From: Dyella_B acidisoli
Lineage (GTDB): Bacteria > Pseudomonadota > Gammaproteobacteria > Xanthomonadales > Rhodanobacteraceae
Assembly: GCF_049532895.1 (NCBI RefSeq)
Contig: NZ_CP064031.1
Coordinates: 1,240,001-1,304,000 of the forward strand
Reading direction: 5' to 3'
DNA length: 64,000 nt
Positions 42,122 to 50,493 of the stretch are shown piece after piece. The position numbers and the translations under genes are program-made. The number at the start of each line of letters is the position of its first letter. The first letter of the stretch is position 1. The notes below the pieces were generated by a model. That model worked only from the letters and a program-made list of their open reading frames with translations. It was not told the origin of the DNA and searched no databases.

Positions 42122-42231
42122 CCAACTCCTCCCCCTGCTTGCAGGGGGAGGAGGGGGTAAGCCCTTGCGGGAAAGCTTCAGGCAAGTACTCACCCCGCCC
42201 CAACCCTCCCCTGCAAGCAGGGGAGGGAGCC
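42122..42231. repeat. dispersed G/C-tract palindromic repeat (family B)
   Basis: It begins with the hairpin CTCCTCCCCCTGCTTGCAGG and ends with CCCTCCCCTGCAAGCAGGGG followed by AGGG, with a CACCCCGCCCCAACC spacer. It is related to 14184-14311 and 55391-55533. Confidence 0.65.
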
Positions 42232-42288
42232 GTTCCTAGCATTTGTGTACATGTCGATGGCGAAACAGTGAAAGGAGTGGCATCACGC

Positions 42289-43056
42289 TTAGATAAACAT
42301 CCCGCCTGATGCTTCGATGCGCTGTCCATTAATCCAGCCGCTTTCCTTCGACAGCAACATTGCCACTGCGCCACCGATGTCATCCGGCAAGCCCACGCGG
42401 CCTAGCGCTGTCTGTGAAGCGACGAAGGCATTCACATCCTTGTTGTCGCGCACCACGCCGCCACCGAAGTCGGTTTCAATGGCGCCGGGCGCCAGCGTGT
42501 TCACCGCGATGCCGCGTGAGCCCAGTTCCTTGGCGAGGTAACGCGTAAGCACTTCGATCGCGCCTTTCATCGCCGCATAAGCCGAATAGCCAGGCAGTGC
42601 GAAGCGGGCCAAGCCGCTGGAGACGTTGACGATGCGTCCGCCATCGGCGATCAATGGCAGCAAGGTTTGAGTAAGGAAGAACGCGCCTTTGAAGTGAACG
42701 TTCACCAGTTCGTCGAATTGCGCCTCCGTGGTTTCGGCGAAGTCGGCGTGTACGCCGATGCCGGCGTTGTTGACCAGGTAATCGAAACGATCGCGCTGCC
42801 AGTGTTGCTTGAGCGCTTCGTGCAACTGCTCGGCGAAGGCGGCAAAGCTGCTGGCCTTGCCCACGTCCAGCGGCAGGGCGACGGCGCGGCGACCTTGTTG
42901 CTTGATCGCATCGACCACGGCTTCCGCCTCGGCCCGATTGGAACGATACGTCAGCACCACGTCAGTGCCGTGTTCGGCGAGCTTCAGCGCCATGCTCTTG
43001 CCAAGGCCGCGGCTGCCGCCTGTGATCAGGGCGATCGGGGTGTTCGTGCTGCTCAT
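42289..43056 (-). CDS. short-chain dehydrogenase/reductase (SDR)
   Basis: A 255-residue classical SDR. The cofactor motif is ALITGGSRGLGKSMA (T-G-x3-G-x-G), followed by LVNNAGIG (NNAG), the catalytic Ser in VNVSSGLA, Y-x3-K in GYSAYAAMKGA, and the late LAPGAIETDF. The R-S-N after the second strand (TYRSNRAEAE) suggests NADPH preference. ATG 43056 with GAGGACA upstream is used. An upstream extension of the frame has no start signal. It is divergent from the LysR gene at 43187, its likely regulator. Substrate unknown. Confidence 0.92.
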   Translation of the reverse strand: MSSTNTPIALITGGSRGLGKSMALKLAEHGTDVVLTYRSNRAEAEAVVDAIKQQGRRAVALPLDVGKASSFAAFAEQLHEALKQHWQRDRFDYLVNNAGIGVHADFAETTEAQFDELVNVHFKGAFFLTQTLLPLIADGGRIVNVSSGLARFALPGYSAYAAMKGAIEVLTRYLAKELGSRGIAVNTLAPGAIETDFGGGVVRDNKDVNAFVASQTALGRVGLPDDIGGAVAMLLSKESGWINGQRIEASGGMFI

Positions 43057-43186
43057 GGATGTGTCCTCGCTACAAGGTGAAAGGAACCGACGGCGATCAG
43101 GATATTGATCTGTACTCTGCGCATAAATCGTCCGATCATGAGTGCTGTGTTCGGAATACGCGAACAATCGGTCAAGGGAGCGGGCG

Positions 43187-44104
43187 ATGAACCGGATCGA
43201 GGCGATGCACGTCTTCGTGCGGGTGGCAGAGCTGGCCAGTTTCACCCGGGCGGCCGACAGCCTGGGATTGCCCAAGGCCAGTGCCTCCACCGCCGTACAA
43301 CATCTGGAAGCACAGCTTGGTACGCAACTATTGCATCGAACCACGCGCCGGGTGCAATTGACGCACGACGGCCAGCGTTTCTACGAACGCTGCAAAGATG
43401 TGCTGGCGGACCTGGACGAGTTGAACGCCATGTTCCAACAGGCGCCGCAGGCCTTGAGCGGCCGCCTGCGTGTGGACATGAACAGCAGTGTGGCCAAGCG
43501 CGTCATTGCGCAGCTGCCGCAGTTTCTGCGCGAGCATCCTCAGATCCAGGTGGAAATGAGCTGCACCGATCGCCGTGTGGACGTGGTGGCGGAAGGTTTC
43601 GATTGCGTGGTGCGCGTTGGCACATTGGCCGATTCCAACCTGATCGTGCGGCCGCTGGGGCAGTACCGCATCGTCAACTGCGCCAGCCCTGCTTATCTGC
43701 AGGAATACGGTGCGCCGCAAACGCTCGCAGATCTCGCGCATCACACGTTGATCCACTACGTTGGCACGCTTGGCCAACGTCCGCCCGGCTTCGAATATAT
43801 GGAAGGCACGGAGTGCCGCTATGTGCCGATGCTGGGCGTGCTTACCGTCAACAGCATCGAAGCGTACGAAAGCGGATGCCTGGCTGGGCTAGGCATCATC
43901 CAGGCGCCGCGCGTGGGTATGCAGCCTCTGCTTACCGCTGGGCGTCTGGTGGAAGTGCTGCCGCAATACCAGGCGGAGCCGATGCCGGTATCGTTGTTGT
44001 ATGCGCAGCGGCGCAACGTATCGGCGCGCGTGCAGGTGTTCATGGCATGGTTGACGAACGTCCTTGCGCCGGGGATCAGCGCATCTTTCATGGATAACGC
44101 CTGA
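43187..44104 (+). CDS. LysR family transcriptional regulator
   Basis: A 305-residue LysR regulator. The N-terminal winged helix (MNRIEAMHVFVRVAELASFTRAADSLGLPKASASTAVQHLEAQLGTQLLHRTTR) is followed by a linker helix and a periplasmic-binding-like effector domain (LSGRLRVDMNSSVAKRVIAQLPQFL onward). ATG 43187 has AGGGAG upstream. It is divergent from an SDR gene with 130 bp between, the standard LysR-target layout. The branch resembles CrgA/AaeR-like regulators that often control nearby oxidoreductases. Confidence 0.93.
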   Translation: MNRIEAMHVFVRVAELASFTRAADSLGLPKASASTAVQHLEAQLGTQLLHRTTRRVQLTHDGQRFYERCKDVLADLDELNAMFQQAPQALSGRLRVDMNSSVAKRVIAQLPQFLREHPQIQVEMSCTDRRVDVVAEGFDCVVRVGTLADSNLIVRPLGQYRIVNCASPAYLQEYGAPQTLADLAHHTLIHYVGTLGQRPPGFEYMEGTECRYVPMLGVLTVNSIEAYESGCLAGLGIIQAPRVGMQPLLTAGRLVEVLPQYQAEPMPVSLLYAQRRNVSARVQVFMAWLTNVLAPGISASFMDNA

Positions 44105-44211
44105 ATCGTTGGTCCGAGTCGCGGAAAACTGTCATCGCGATTCACTAAGGTACAGCGGTCATTCGCGCACATCGCGCAATGACGTTCCCTTCACACACGA
44201 GGCTGCACGTC

Positions 44212-45651
44212 ATGGCGACATCCGGCAACGCGCTGTCCGCGATCAACCACATCGTTGTACTGATGCTGGAGAATCGCTCCTTCGATCACATGCTCGGGTT
44301 TCTGTATGCCGATGCAAATAATGTTTCGCCGGCAGGGCAACCGTACGAAGGTTTGACCGGCAAAGAATCGAATCTGGGCGGCGTTGGCGGCAATCCCGTT
44401 ACCGTATTCAAGATTCAAGCGGGCACCACCAGCACGTATTACATGCCTGGCGCCGATCCTGGCGAGGGCTACGCAGCCACTAATGCACAGTTGTTCGGCA
44501 GCAACACTGCGCCGACGCCGCCGGCCGCGAAAAACCAGGGATTTGTCACCAATTTCGCGGCCACCTTGGCCTGGGAATCGAAGAACAAAAGCTATTCGAT
44601 CCTGCCCGGCACCACGGCCAACGACATCATGGGCATGCACACGCCGGAAACCTTGCCGGTGTTGTCCGCGTTGGCGCGCGGTTTTGCTGTGTGCGATCAA
44701 TGGTATTGCTCGGCGCCCACCGAAACCTTGCCCAATCGCGCCTTCCTCCATGCGGCAACCTCGCAAGGACACATGGATGACAAGACCAAGAGCTTCACCG
44801 CGCCGACGATCTATGGGGCGCTGACCAAGCAGAACATCAGCTGGAAGATCTACGGTTACGATGCCGATCCGCTTACACGCCACTCGTTCAGCGATATCAC
44901 CAATCTGCCGGACACCTACTTTGGTCTGTTCAAGGACTTCCAGGCCGATGCGGCGAATGGTTCGCTGCCGTCGTATGCGTTCCTGGAGCCAAGCTGGGGT
45001 TCAAAGGGCAACAGCCAACATCCCAATTACGATGTCGCGTTGGGCGAGCAGTACATCCACGACTTGTATTACGCGTTGCGCAACAGCCCACAGTGGAACC
45101 AGACTCTGTTGATCATCACCTACGATGAGCACGGTGGCTGTTATGACCACGTGCCGCCACCGACGAACGCGGTGCCGCCTGATAATTCCGCCGGCGAATA
45201 CGGCTTCGATTTCAAGCGCTTTGGTCCGCGTGTACCGACACTGCTGATTTCACCGCTGATTCCGACAGGTACCGTGTTTCGCACATCCGGTGCCACGCCG
45301 TTCGATCACACTTCGATTTTGAAAACCGTCCAGCAGCGGTGGGGGCTGTCCGCTTTGACTGCGCGCGATGCGGCGGCTCCCGATGTGAGTGCAGTGCTAA
45401 GCCTCAGCACGCCACGTACCGATGATCCGTTGACGGGTGTGGCGGTGCCGGCATCGAAAGGTACGAACCCTTCCGCCAACAAACCTTCGCATCTGCAAGA
45501 AGTGTATGCGGATCTCGTTTCGAGCTTGCCGGTGCCCGATGCAGAAGGTGACACGCATCGGCTGCCGCCGCGGTTGGAGACCGATTACGACTACGATCGG
45601 TATATCAAGGAACGTGTTGCGGCGTGGAAGGCGAGTCGCAACCATTCATAG
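44212..45651 (+). CDS. phosphoesterase family protein (phospholipase C / acid phosphatase-like)
   Basis: A 479-residue member of PF04185. The N-terminal INHIVVLMLENRSFDHMLGFL (E-N-R-S-F-D-H metal and nucleophile region), SAPTETLPNRAFLHAATSQG in the middle, and WNQTLLIITYDEHGGCYDHVPPP (D-E-H-G-G-x-x-D-H) carry the metal ligands. RVPTLLISPLIPTGTV and TPFDHTSILKTV complete the site. Known members are phospholipases C and acid phosphatases. No signal peptide is evident from ATG 44212, which follows GAGG. An in-frame ATG at 44179 adds 11 residues. Localisation is therefore unclear. Confidence 0.88.
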   Translation: MATSGNALSAINHIVVLMLENRSFDHMLGFLYADANNVSPAGQPYEGLTGKESNLGGVGGNPVTVFKIQAGTTSTYYMPGADPGEGYAATNAQLFGSNTAPTPPAAKNQGFVTNFAATLAWESKNKSYSILPGTTANDIMGMHTPETLPVLSALARGFAVCDQWYCSAPTETLPNRAFLHAATSQGHMDDKTKSFTAPTIYGALTKQNISWKIYGYDADPLTRHSFSDITNLPDTYFGLFKDFQADAANGSLPSYAFLEPSWGSKGNSQHPNYDVALGEQYIHDLYYALRNSPQWNQTLLIITYDEHGGCYDHVPPPTNAVPPDNSAGEYGFDFKRFGPRVPTLLISPLIPTGTVFRTSGATPFDHTSILKTVQQRWGLSALTARDAAAPDVSAVLSLSTPRTDDPLTGVAVPASKGTNPSANKPSHLQEVYADLVSSLPVPDAEGDTHRLPPRLETDYDYDRYIKERVAAWKASRNHS

Positions 45652-45762
45652 TGGTGTCCTTTCAAGGCCGCCATCTTCGTGCAGCAGTTGCTGCCAACAA
45701 GCAGCTATTTGCTTCCACTGCCGGATACTTGAGGCTCGCCACAAGATACCTAAGTGAATCCC

Positions 45763-45820
45763 TCTCCCTCCTGGAGAGGGGCTTAAGTACGTGCTATTCG
45801 GTTTTGCCCCAACCTACCCA
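45763..45820. repeat. C/T-tract hairpin and REP half-site
   Basis: CCTCTCCCTCCTGGAGAGGGG forms a short stem, and TTTTGCCCCAACCTACC at about 45803 matches the right half of the GTAG REP-like family. It lies between convergent genes. Confidence 0.45.
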
Positions 45821-46722
45821 CCCAGGTGCTTGCGCATGAATACGGTTGCCTGAGGATTGTCGTTATAGCGCTCGCAACGTTCGTAACCGCGCCTTTCATA
45901 CAGCGTGATGGCGGCTTTCAGATCGTCGTAGCTGTCGAGATAGATCCATTCGACGCCCTGGCTGCGGGCAAAGGTTTCCTGGGCGTCGAGTAGCTTGTCG
46001 GCGATGTGTTTACCGCGCGCGGCAGGCTTCACGTACAGGCGCTTGCATTCACTGGCACGCCGCAGGTGGGTCAGCTTGCGCAACACGACGCATCCCACCA
46101 CCTCGTCGCCTAGATAGGCCAGCCATATTCCCGAGGCGGGTGTGTCGATGAGCTTCTGGATGCTGCCGGGTTTGTCCCGCTGCACGACGTGCACGGCTTC
46201 GTAGTATTCGCCAAGGATGGCGAGCGCATCATCGTCAACGTCGGTGAGGCGAACGATGCGTGGTGAAGACTGCCGGCCTTCAAGAAGCTTGCGGACACCG
46301 GCCAGCGCCGCCGCCATGGTTTCGCGATCGGCCGCGCTCAAGTGGGCAAGCAGGCCGCGGATGTGTGCCATGGATTGTTCGTTTAGGCGCGCGACGGCCT
46401 TCTCGCCGGTAGCGGTGAGCATCAGCGGTTTTTCGCGTGCGTCCGTATCGGACGTTACGCGGCGTATGAGTTTGCGGCGGATCAATCCCGACAGCAGCCG
46501 GCTCATGTAACCAGCATCAAGCTCAAGTGTTTCCTGCAGCGTGGATGCCGTCACCTTCGGCTGCGCGCTTACCTCGTACAGGATGCGTGCTTCCGCAAGA
46601 CCGAATTCGCCGTCCAGGTATCGCCGGCTCATCACGCCGAGGCGGGCTGTGTAGAAACGGTTGAATTCACGTATCTCGGCAATCTGCCGAGCGAGCTCTG
46701 CTTGCGTCTGTGTGGTGTTCAT
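45814..46722 (-). CDS. MarR-GNAT fusion protein
   Basis: A 302-residue two-domain protein. Residues about 1-140 form a MarR winged helix (FNRFYTARLGVMSRRYLDGEFGLAEARILYEV ... LQETLELDAGYMSRLLSGLIRRKLIRR). Residues about 150-300 form a GNAT acetyltransferase with CKRLYVKPAARGKHIADKLLDAQETFAR as the acetyl-CoA loop. MarR-GNAT fusions are known in many proteobacteria. ATG 46722 is chosen because the palindrome at 46744-46764 then lies just upstream as an autoregulatory operator. An ATG at 46776 would place it inside the gene. Confidence 0.88.
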   Translation of the reverse strand: MNTTQTQAELARQIAEIREFNRFYTARLGVMSRRYLDGEFGLAEARILYEVSAQPKVTASTLQETLELDAGYMSRLLSGLIRRKLIRRVTSDTDAREKPLMLTATGEKAVARLNEQSMAHIRGLLAHLSAADRETMAAALAGVRKLLEGRQSSPRIVRLTDVDDDALAILGEYYEAVHVVQRDKPGSIQKLIDTPASGIWLAYLGDEVVGCVVLRKLTHLRRASECKRLYVKPAARGKHIADKLLDAQETFARSQGVEWIYLDSYDDLKAAITLYERRGYERCERYNDNPQATVFMRKHLGG

Positions 46723-46743
46723 GACGACCGACTCTAAATCCGT

Positions 46744-46764
46744 ATAGTTGCTTTTGGCAACTAT
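46744..46764 (-). promoter_or_regulatory. MarR-type operator
   Basis: ATAGTTGC (46744-46751) and GCAACTAT (46757-46764) form a perfect 8-bp inverted repeat with a 5-base spacer, 22 bases upstream of the MarR-GNAT ATG. Its size fits a MarR dimer site. Autoregulation is inferred. Confidence 0.65.
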
Positions 46765-46809
46765 GTGGGAAGTCATGCAAAACCCGCCTTCGGCCTGGGA
46801 TGGCGTGCG

Positions 46810-47544
46810 TCAGGATATGGCGCGAAATGTCACGACCAGCACGTCCCGATGGGCTGGTTCGGAAGGATCAAGCGGCGTTACCGGCGTCACGCCATGAAAC
46901 ACGCGTGGATCATGGATCAGCGCTGCATCAAACGGATGGGTAAGGGTGAAATCGCCCAGCGGTTTGCGATCCGGCGTGTGGATGGTGGTGGTGCCGCTGG
47001 CGATGTTGTGGCGGTCAATCAGCAATACCAGCACGAAATCCACGCCATCGCGATGACTCCCTTCCGGCGTAGGCTCACCGGCCGCGCCGGCGCTTGCCTC
47101 GATGCGGAACTGATGCACTTCGACCTGCCATTGCGCGACGGCAGGGGTCAGCGAGCTGAAGAAGTCGTTGCAGAACGCGAGGATGGTGCGCAGGCTTGCG
47201 CTGTTTGCCACGGACACATCGATGGGATCGAACCAGCGTTTGATGTCGCCCTGCAACTGGTTGTATTGCAGCGATTGATAATGCGGCTGATGTGGCATGA
47301 GTTCCACGTCATTGCGCGGCGTGGCGGCGTAGGTGGCATGACGGCGGCGACGCAACCTTCCGGTGGCCGCAAGATAAGGATCGGGGCCCAGGTGGTTCCA
47401 GCTTTCGGTAAACGCATCCCAGTCGGAGAGTTCGCCTGATGCTTGCAACAGCGGCTGCATGACATCCGCAGTGACGAAGGAGAAGCCGTCGCGCGTGAGA
47501 GCGTCGAACAGCGCGGAGACGGGCGAAGCGATGCGGTTTTGCAT
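46810..47544 (-). CDS. 2OG-Fe dioxygenase family protein (PF10014)
   Basis: A 244-residue protein of the 2OG-Fe_dioxy family, whose best-known member is the Bacillus L-isoleucine dioxygenase. The iron site is visible as GSHRDGVDFVLVLL (H-x-D) and IHDPRVFHGVTPV (distal His), with a late Arg. The N-terminal ALTRDGFSFVTADVMQPLL and LEPHQPHYQSLQYNQLQGD-like stretch are family-like. It hydroxylates an amino acid or related small molecule. Substrate unknown. A TATAAT sits only 6 bases before the ATG with no ribosome site, so the mRNA may be leaderless. Confidence 0.87.
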   Translation of the reverse strand: MQNRIASPVSALFDALTRDGFSFVTADVMQPLLQASGELSDWDAFTESWNHLGPDPYLAATGRLRRRRHATYAATPRNDVELMPHQPHYQSLQYNQLQGDIKRWFDPIDVSVANSASLRTILAFCNDFFSSLTPAVAQWQVEVHQFRIEASAGAAGEPTPEGSHRDGVDFVLVLLIDRHNIASGTTTIHTPDRKPLGDFTLTHPFDAALIHDPRVFHGVTPVTPLDPSEPAHRDVLVVTFRAIS

Positions 47545-47550
47545 GTGTGC

Positions 47551-47556
47551 ATTATA
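47551..47556 (-). promoter_or_regulatory. -10 element, possible leaderless promoter
   Basis: On the minus strand TATAAT ends 6 bases before the ATG at 47544. A start 6-8 bases downstream would fall on the initiation codon. No convincing -35 at 17 bp. Confidence 0.4.
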
Positions 47557-47593
47557 TAGCTGGGAGCTGGCTGTCCTTCTGCCAAAAAAACTC

Positions 47594-47764
47594 CTGAGTG
47601 AGTCCCTCTCCCTCTGGGAGAGGAGCCTGCCCCCGACTCGATCGGGGGTGCCGAGAGGCGGGTGAGGGTTCGGGCGAAGCGTAATGCCAACTTGTCGTAC
47701 AAGTCGTTGTGATCGCGCGCTGATCGCACCCTCACCCCAACCCCTCTCCCGGAGGGAGAGGGGC
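47594..47764. repeat. long dispersed repeat (family C), copy 1
   Basis: It starts CTGAGTGAGTCCCTCTCCC and ends with CCCCTCTCCCGGAGGGAGAG. It shares GAGGCGGGTGAGGGTTCGGG and AAGTCGTTGTGATCGCGCGC plus CTGATCGCACCCTCACCCC with 56941-57088. The ends are C/T-tract hairpins. MITE- or BIME-like. Confidence 0.75.
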
Positions 47765-47792
47765 TTGTTTTGTACGCCGTTGGAATATGGCG

Positions 47793-48191
47793 CTAGCGCG
47801 CGCCGAGCATATCGATCTTGGCCAGCCCTTGTGCCTTGGCATCAGCCAGCACTTGCGCCACCGCCTGATAAGCCACGCCATCCGCTGCATCGATTTCCAA
47901 TGCCGGCGGGTTGCTTTGAGCCGCAGCAATGCTCAGCTGCATGTTGAGCTGATCTTGGCTGACGGGCGTGTCGTTCCAGTACATCGCGCCATCTGCGTGG
48001 ATAGCCAGATGGATGGGTGTGGATGGTTCGGTAAACGTCTTCGAAGCTTGCGGCAGATCCATGCCGGCTTTGTGGGTGATGACCGGCGAACTGATCATGA
48101 AGATGATCAGCAACACCAGCAGTACGTCGACCAGCGGTGTGACGTTGATGCTGGCCATCACGTCACGAGATACACGAGCAGAGAAAGCCAT
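47793..48191 (-). CDS. exbD: ExbD/TolR family biopolymer transport protein
   Basis: A 132-residue ExbD-type protein: a short cytoplasmic N-terminus, one transmembrane helix with the key Asp (INVTPLVDVLLVLLIIFMI, Asp near residue 22) and a periplasmic domain ending in LADAKAQGLAKIDMLG. ExbD works with ExbB and TonB to energise outer-membrane receptors by proton flow. No exbB or tonB gene is adjacent, so this is an orphan or accessory copy. ATG 48191 has AGGAGGAA upstream. Confidence 0.92.
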   Translation of the reverse strand: MAFSARVSRDVMASINVTPLVDVLLVLLIIFMISSPVITHKAGMDLPQASKTFTEPSTPIHLAIHADGAMYWNDTPVSQDQLNMQLSIAAAQSNPPALEIDAADGVAYQAVAQVLADAKAQGLAKIDMLGAR

Positions 48192-48352
48192 GTCTTCCTC
48201 CTAAGCGGGCGTGTTGATATCGATGTGCACCCGGCAGACTGAGGGGGAACCGGGCGAGCCCAGCTTAGCGCTGCGTGTGGCAGCCGGATAGAGCTGCAGC
48301 GTTGTGTCTCGGGGGCAGGAGTGCGCGCCGGGCTGTGACGACTTACCGCGTT

Positions 48353-48435
48353 CTCGTCACCCCGGCGAAGGCCGGGGCCCAGTGACTTTGACGATCCACA
48401 AGTCGCTGGGTCCCGGCCTTCGCCGGGACGACGAG
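48353..48435. repeat. dispersed palindromic repeat (family A, copy 2)
   Basis: Arms built on CTCGTC-A-CCCCGGCGAAGG and CCTTCGCCGGG-A-CGACGAG pair, with one symmetric change against copy 1 at 4501-4579. The spacer shares CCCAGTGACTTTGACGATCC. Confidence 0.8.
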
Positions 48436-48479
48436 TTGAGGCTTCTGCGCGAGTTCTTCGGCGTTCGCGGCGTCGGCGG

Positions 48480-49025
48480 TCAAGTGCCGGACGCAGTGGT
48501 AGAAGACGAAGCACTTGCCGGCTTAGCAGCCTTTTTATGCTCCATGCCGTGATGCGGTTTCAGCGCCTTGTGCTGGAACAGCGCATCGGCCGTTTGCTTT
48601 TGCTCGGGCGATAGCACGGCATACAGGTCGCTCCACGCCGATGACAGCTTCTGCATGTCCTCGGCATGCATCTGCGCCAGTTGTGCGTACGATTTCATCA
48701 CCTCGTCGGCATTCATCGTCGGCATCTTCTGCGAGCGTTGCTGGAAGGCTTCGGAGGCTCTGCTCGCGTTGTTGCGCATCACGCCGGTGTAGGCATTCCA
48801 CTGGCTCGATTGGGCGTCCGTGATCTGCAGCTGTTCGTGCAGATCGTTGATCTGCTGCTCCACCATGTCTGCACGTTTTTCCGCGTGTGTTTTCGCCGCA
48901 CTCGCTGCGGCGGAAGACGATGATGTGGATGAAGCTGGCATTGTGCTTTGTGCCAGCGCGCCGCCTGCCAGCAGGGCAAACGACAGGGCGAGCGGTAGGG
49001 CAGTCTTGCGAATGGCGTTTTTCAT
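48480..49025 (-). CDS. Spy/CpxP (LTXXQ)-like periplasmic protein
   Basis: A 181-residue exported protein. It has a signal (MKNAIRKTALPLALSFALLAGGALA), a Ser/Ala-rich linker, then a helical hairpin with RADMVEQQINDLHEQLQITDAQSSQWNAYTGVM and LYAVLSPEQKQTADALFQ. These are the two LTxxQ-like motifs of the Spy/CpxP family. Members are ATP-independent chaperones or modulators of envelope-stress kinases. ATG 49025 with GGAG upstream is used. It follows the glycine-rich gene at 49082 by 56 bases, probably one transcript. Confidence 0.85.
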   Translation of the reverse strand: MKNAIRKTALPLALSFALLAGGALAQSTMPASSTSSSSAAASAAKTHAEKRADMVEQQINDLHEQLQITDAQSSQWNAYTGVMRNNASRASEAFQQRSQKMPTMNADEVMKSYAQLAQMHAEDMQKLSSAWSDLYAVLSPEQKQTADALFQHKALKPHHGMEHKKAAKPASASSSTTASGT

Positions 49026-49081
49026 GACAGGAAGCTCCGATTCATGAGTACGGATCGACGACAGCCTGGAAAGCGTTGGCA

Positions 49082-49453
49082 TCAATAGCCGGGCGGCGGC
49101 GGTGGGGGCGGATAGTTGTTCTGGTAATAAACCACCCCGGGTGGCGGCGGAGGCGGCGCCTGCGTATAGACCACCGCGCCGGGCGGCGGTGCGGCTGCGT
49201 TGGCCGTGGAATTGGCAATCACCGCACCAGCCACCACGCCCAGCAATGCACCGGCGATGAGCGCGCCGCTATCGTTGCCGCGGCGTGGTGGTTCAGGCCG
49301 ATATGGGCGATGGGGAACGGGCCGCCGGTAACCATAGTCATGGCGTTGCGCCTGTGCCACCGAGGGCGAGGCTGCTACCAGGATGGCGAGCGACGTAGCG
49401 GCCGATGCAACGGCCAGTCGTCGATACAACGGATTGCGAGAGGTGCGAGTCAT
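49082..49453 (-). CDS. small exported glycine-zipper and Pro-rich protein
   Basis: A 123-residue protein with a signal peptide (about 1-36, ending VAQAQ), an Arg/Pro/Tyr-rich stretch, then a glycine-zipper helix (GALIAGALLGVVAGAVIANSTA, about residues 63-84), and a Pro/Tyr-rich tail with PPPPPPG runs. Glycine-zipper proteins of this form (outer-membrane Omp/17-kDa-like) sit at the envelope. Function unknown. It is upstream of the Spy-like gene on the same strand. Confidence 0.75.
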   Translation of the reverse strand: MTRTSRNPLYRRLAVASAATSLAILVAASPSVAQAQRHDYGYRRPVPHRPYRPEPPRRGNDSGALIAGALLGVVAGAVIANSTANAAAPPPGAVVYTQAPPPPPPGVVYYQNNYPPPPPPPGY

Positions 49454-49663
49454 CTACCTACCCTCCTCACTATGCAACGGTTGTCGCATGCATCGGGCCA
49501 GCTTCGGATGCTTGCGAAGGTGGACATTGCCGAGGTGGCCGTGACCGACAGCTCTGGCACGTCGCGGCCAAGTACTGCGCACCGGAGTGTATGACAAATC
49601 CCGTGCAGGTTTATTCAAGGCCCGGGCGGTTTGAAACAATGGCCGCCTATGCTGGCAGTACCG

Positions 49664-49932
49664 TTAAGGACCCTCTGATCTATTCCACGCACCCGTCACC
49701 GCACTGTATGCGCGCAGCAGTTTGTCGCAGCGGCGAAGGCAAACTGGCTGTCTGTCGAGACGCTGCGGCGAAGTGCTGCGCGCATACAGTGCGGCCCCAA
49801 CGCATTGATATCCATGAGGGGTGACGTCCAGAAGGCACGCAGGCTGCGCCGCGTGGTTTGAACAGACGGCCACACCCTGCGAGCCTTCTGGACGTCATGC
49901 CGGGTACGTGGAATAGATCAGAGGGTCCTTAA
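49664..49932. repeat. 269-bp nested inverted-repeat element
   Basis: Outer arms 49664-49695 and 49901-49932 (32 bp, one mismatch, ends TTAAGGACCCTC and GAGGGTCCTTAA) enclose two further perfect stems: 49699-49719 with 49774-49794 (21 bp, core TGTATGCGCGCAGCA) and 49822-49836 with 49883-49897 (TGACGTCCAGAAGGC). No protein is encoded. It may be a non-autonomous mobile element (MITE) or a structured RNA. The flanking parts of 49454-50007 hold no gene. Confidence 0.75.
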
Positions 49933-50007
49933 ATCTTGCTGAGGCGATTGACGCCGTTTCCTGCGGCGGGCAGCCTGACGATTCTTCAACTTGCCACGGA
50001 GTACATC

Positions 50008-50493
50008 ATGCGAACAACACGGGTGCATTGGATTTTCGCGCTGGCCGCCGTCGCGGGCGCCGCTCATGCGCAAGCGCCGGCTACGAAGCCTGCAGCCATT
50101 GAAGCGTTCGCCAAAGGCGTGCAGATCTACACCTGCAAAGCTGCCAACGGCGGTTATGCATGGACGTTGAAAGCGCCCGACGCCAGCTTGAGCGATGCGA
50201 AAGGGCACGCGATTGCAAAGCATTTCGCGGGACCGAGCTGGCAGGCCGAAGATGGCAGCGTGGTGGTGGGTGAGCCCGTGCAGGCGTCGCCATCGCCCGA
50301 TGCGGGCGCTATCTCGTGGATCGTGTTGCATGCGAAATCGCATACGGGAAGCGGCGAGATGGCGAGCGTGCAGTACATCGTCCGCACGCGCACGGAAGGC
50401 GGCGTGGCGCCGGCCACAGGTTGCGATGCCAGTCATGCGGGCACTGAAGTTCGCGTGCCGTATAGCGCGGTCTATCTGTTTTTCAGGGGCTGA
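50008..50493 (+). CDS. DUF3455 exported protein
   Basis: A 161-residue exported protein: signal MRTTRVHWIFALAAVAGAAHAQ, then the DUF3455 fold with GVQIYTCKAANGGYAWTLKAPDASL, ISWIVLHAKSHTGSGEMASVQYIVRTRTEGGVAP and a terminal VPYSAVYLFFRG. Two Cys probably form a disulfide. The family is widespread in soil bacteria and fungi, with no known function. ATG 50008 has GGAG 8 bases upstream. Its end overlaps the convergent antiporter gene by 11 bases. Confidence 0.85.
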   Translation: MRTTRVHWIFALAAVAGAAHAQAPATKPAAIEAFAKGVQIYTCKAANGGYAWTLKAPDASLSDAKGHAIAKHFAGPSWQAEDGSVVVGEPVQASPSPDAGAISWIVLHAKSHTGSGEMASVQYIVRTRTEGGVAPATGCDASHAGTEVRVPYSAVYLFFRG

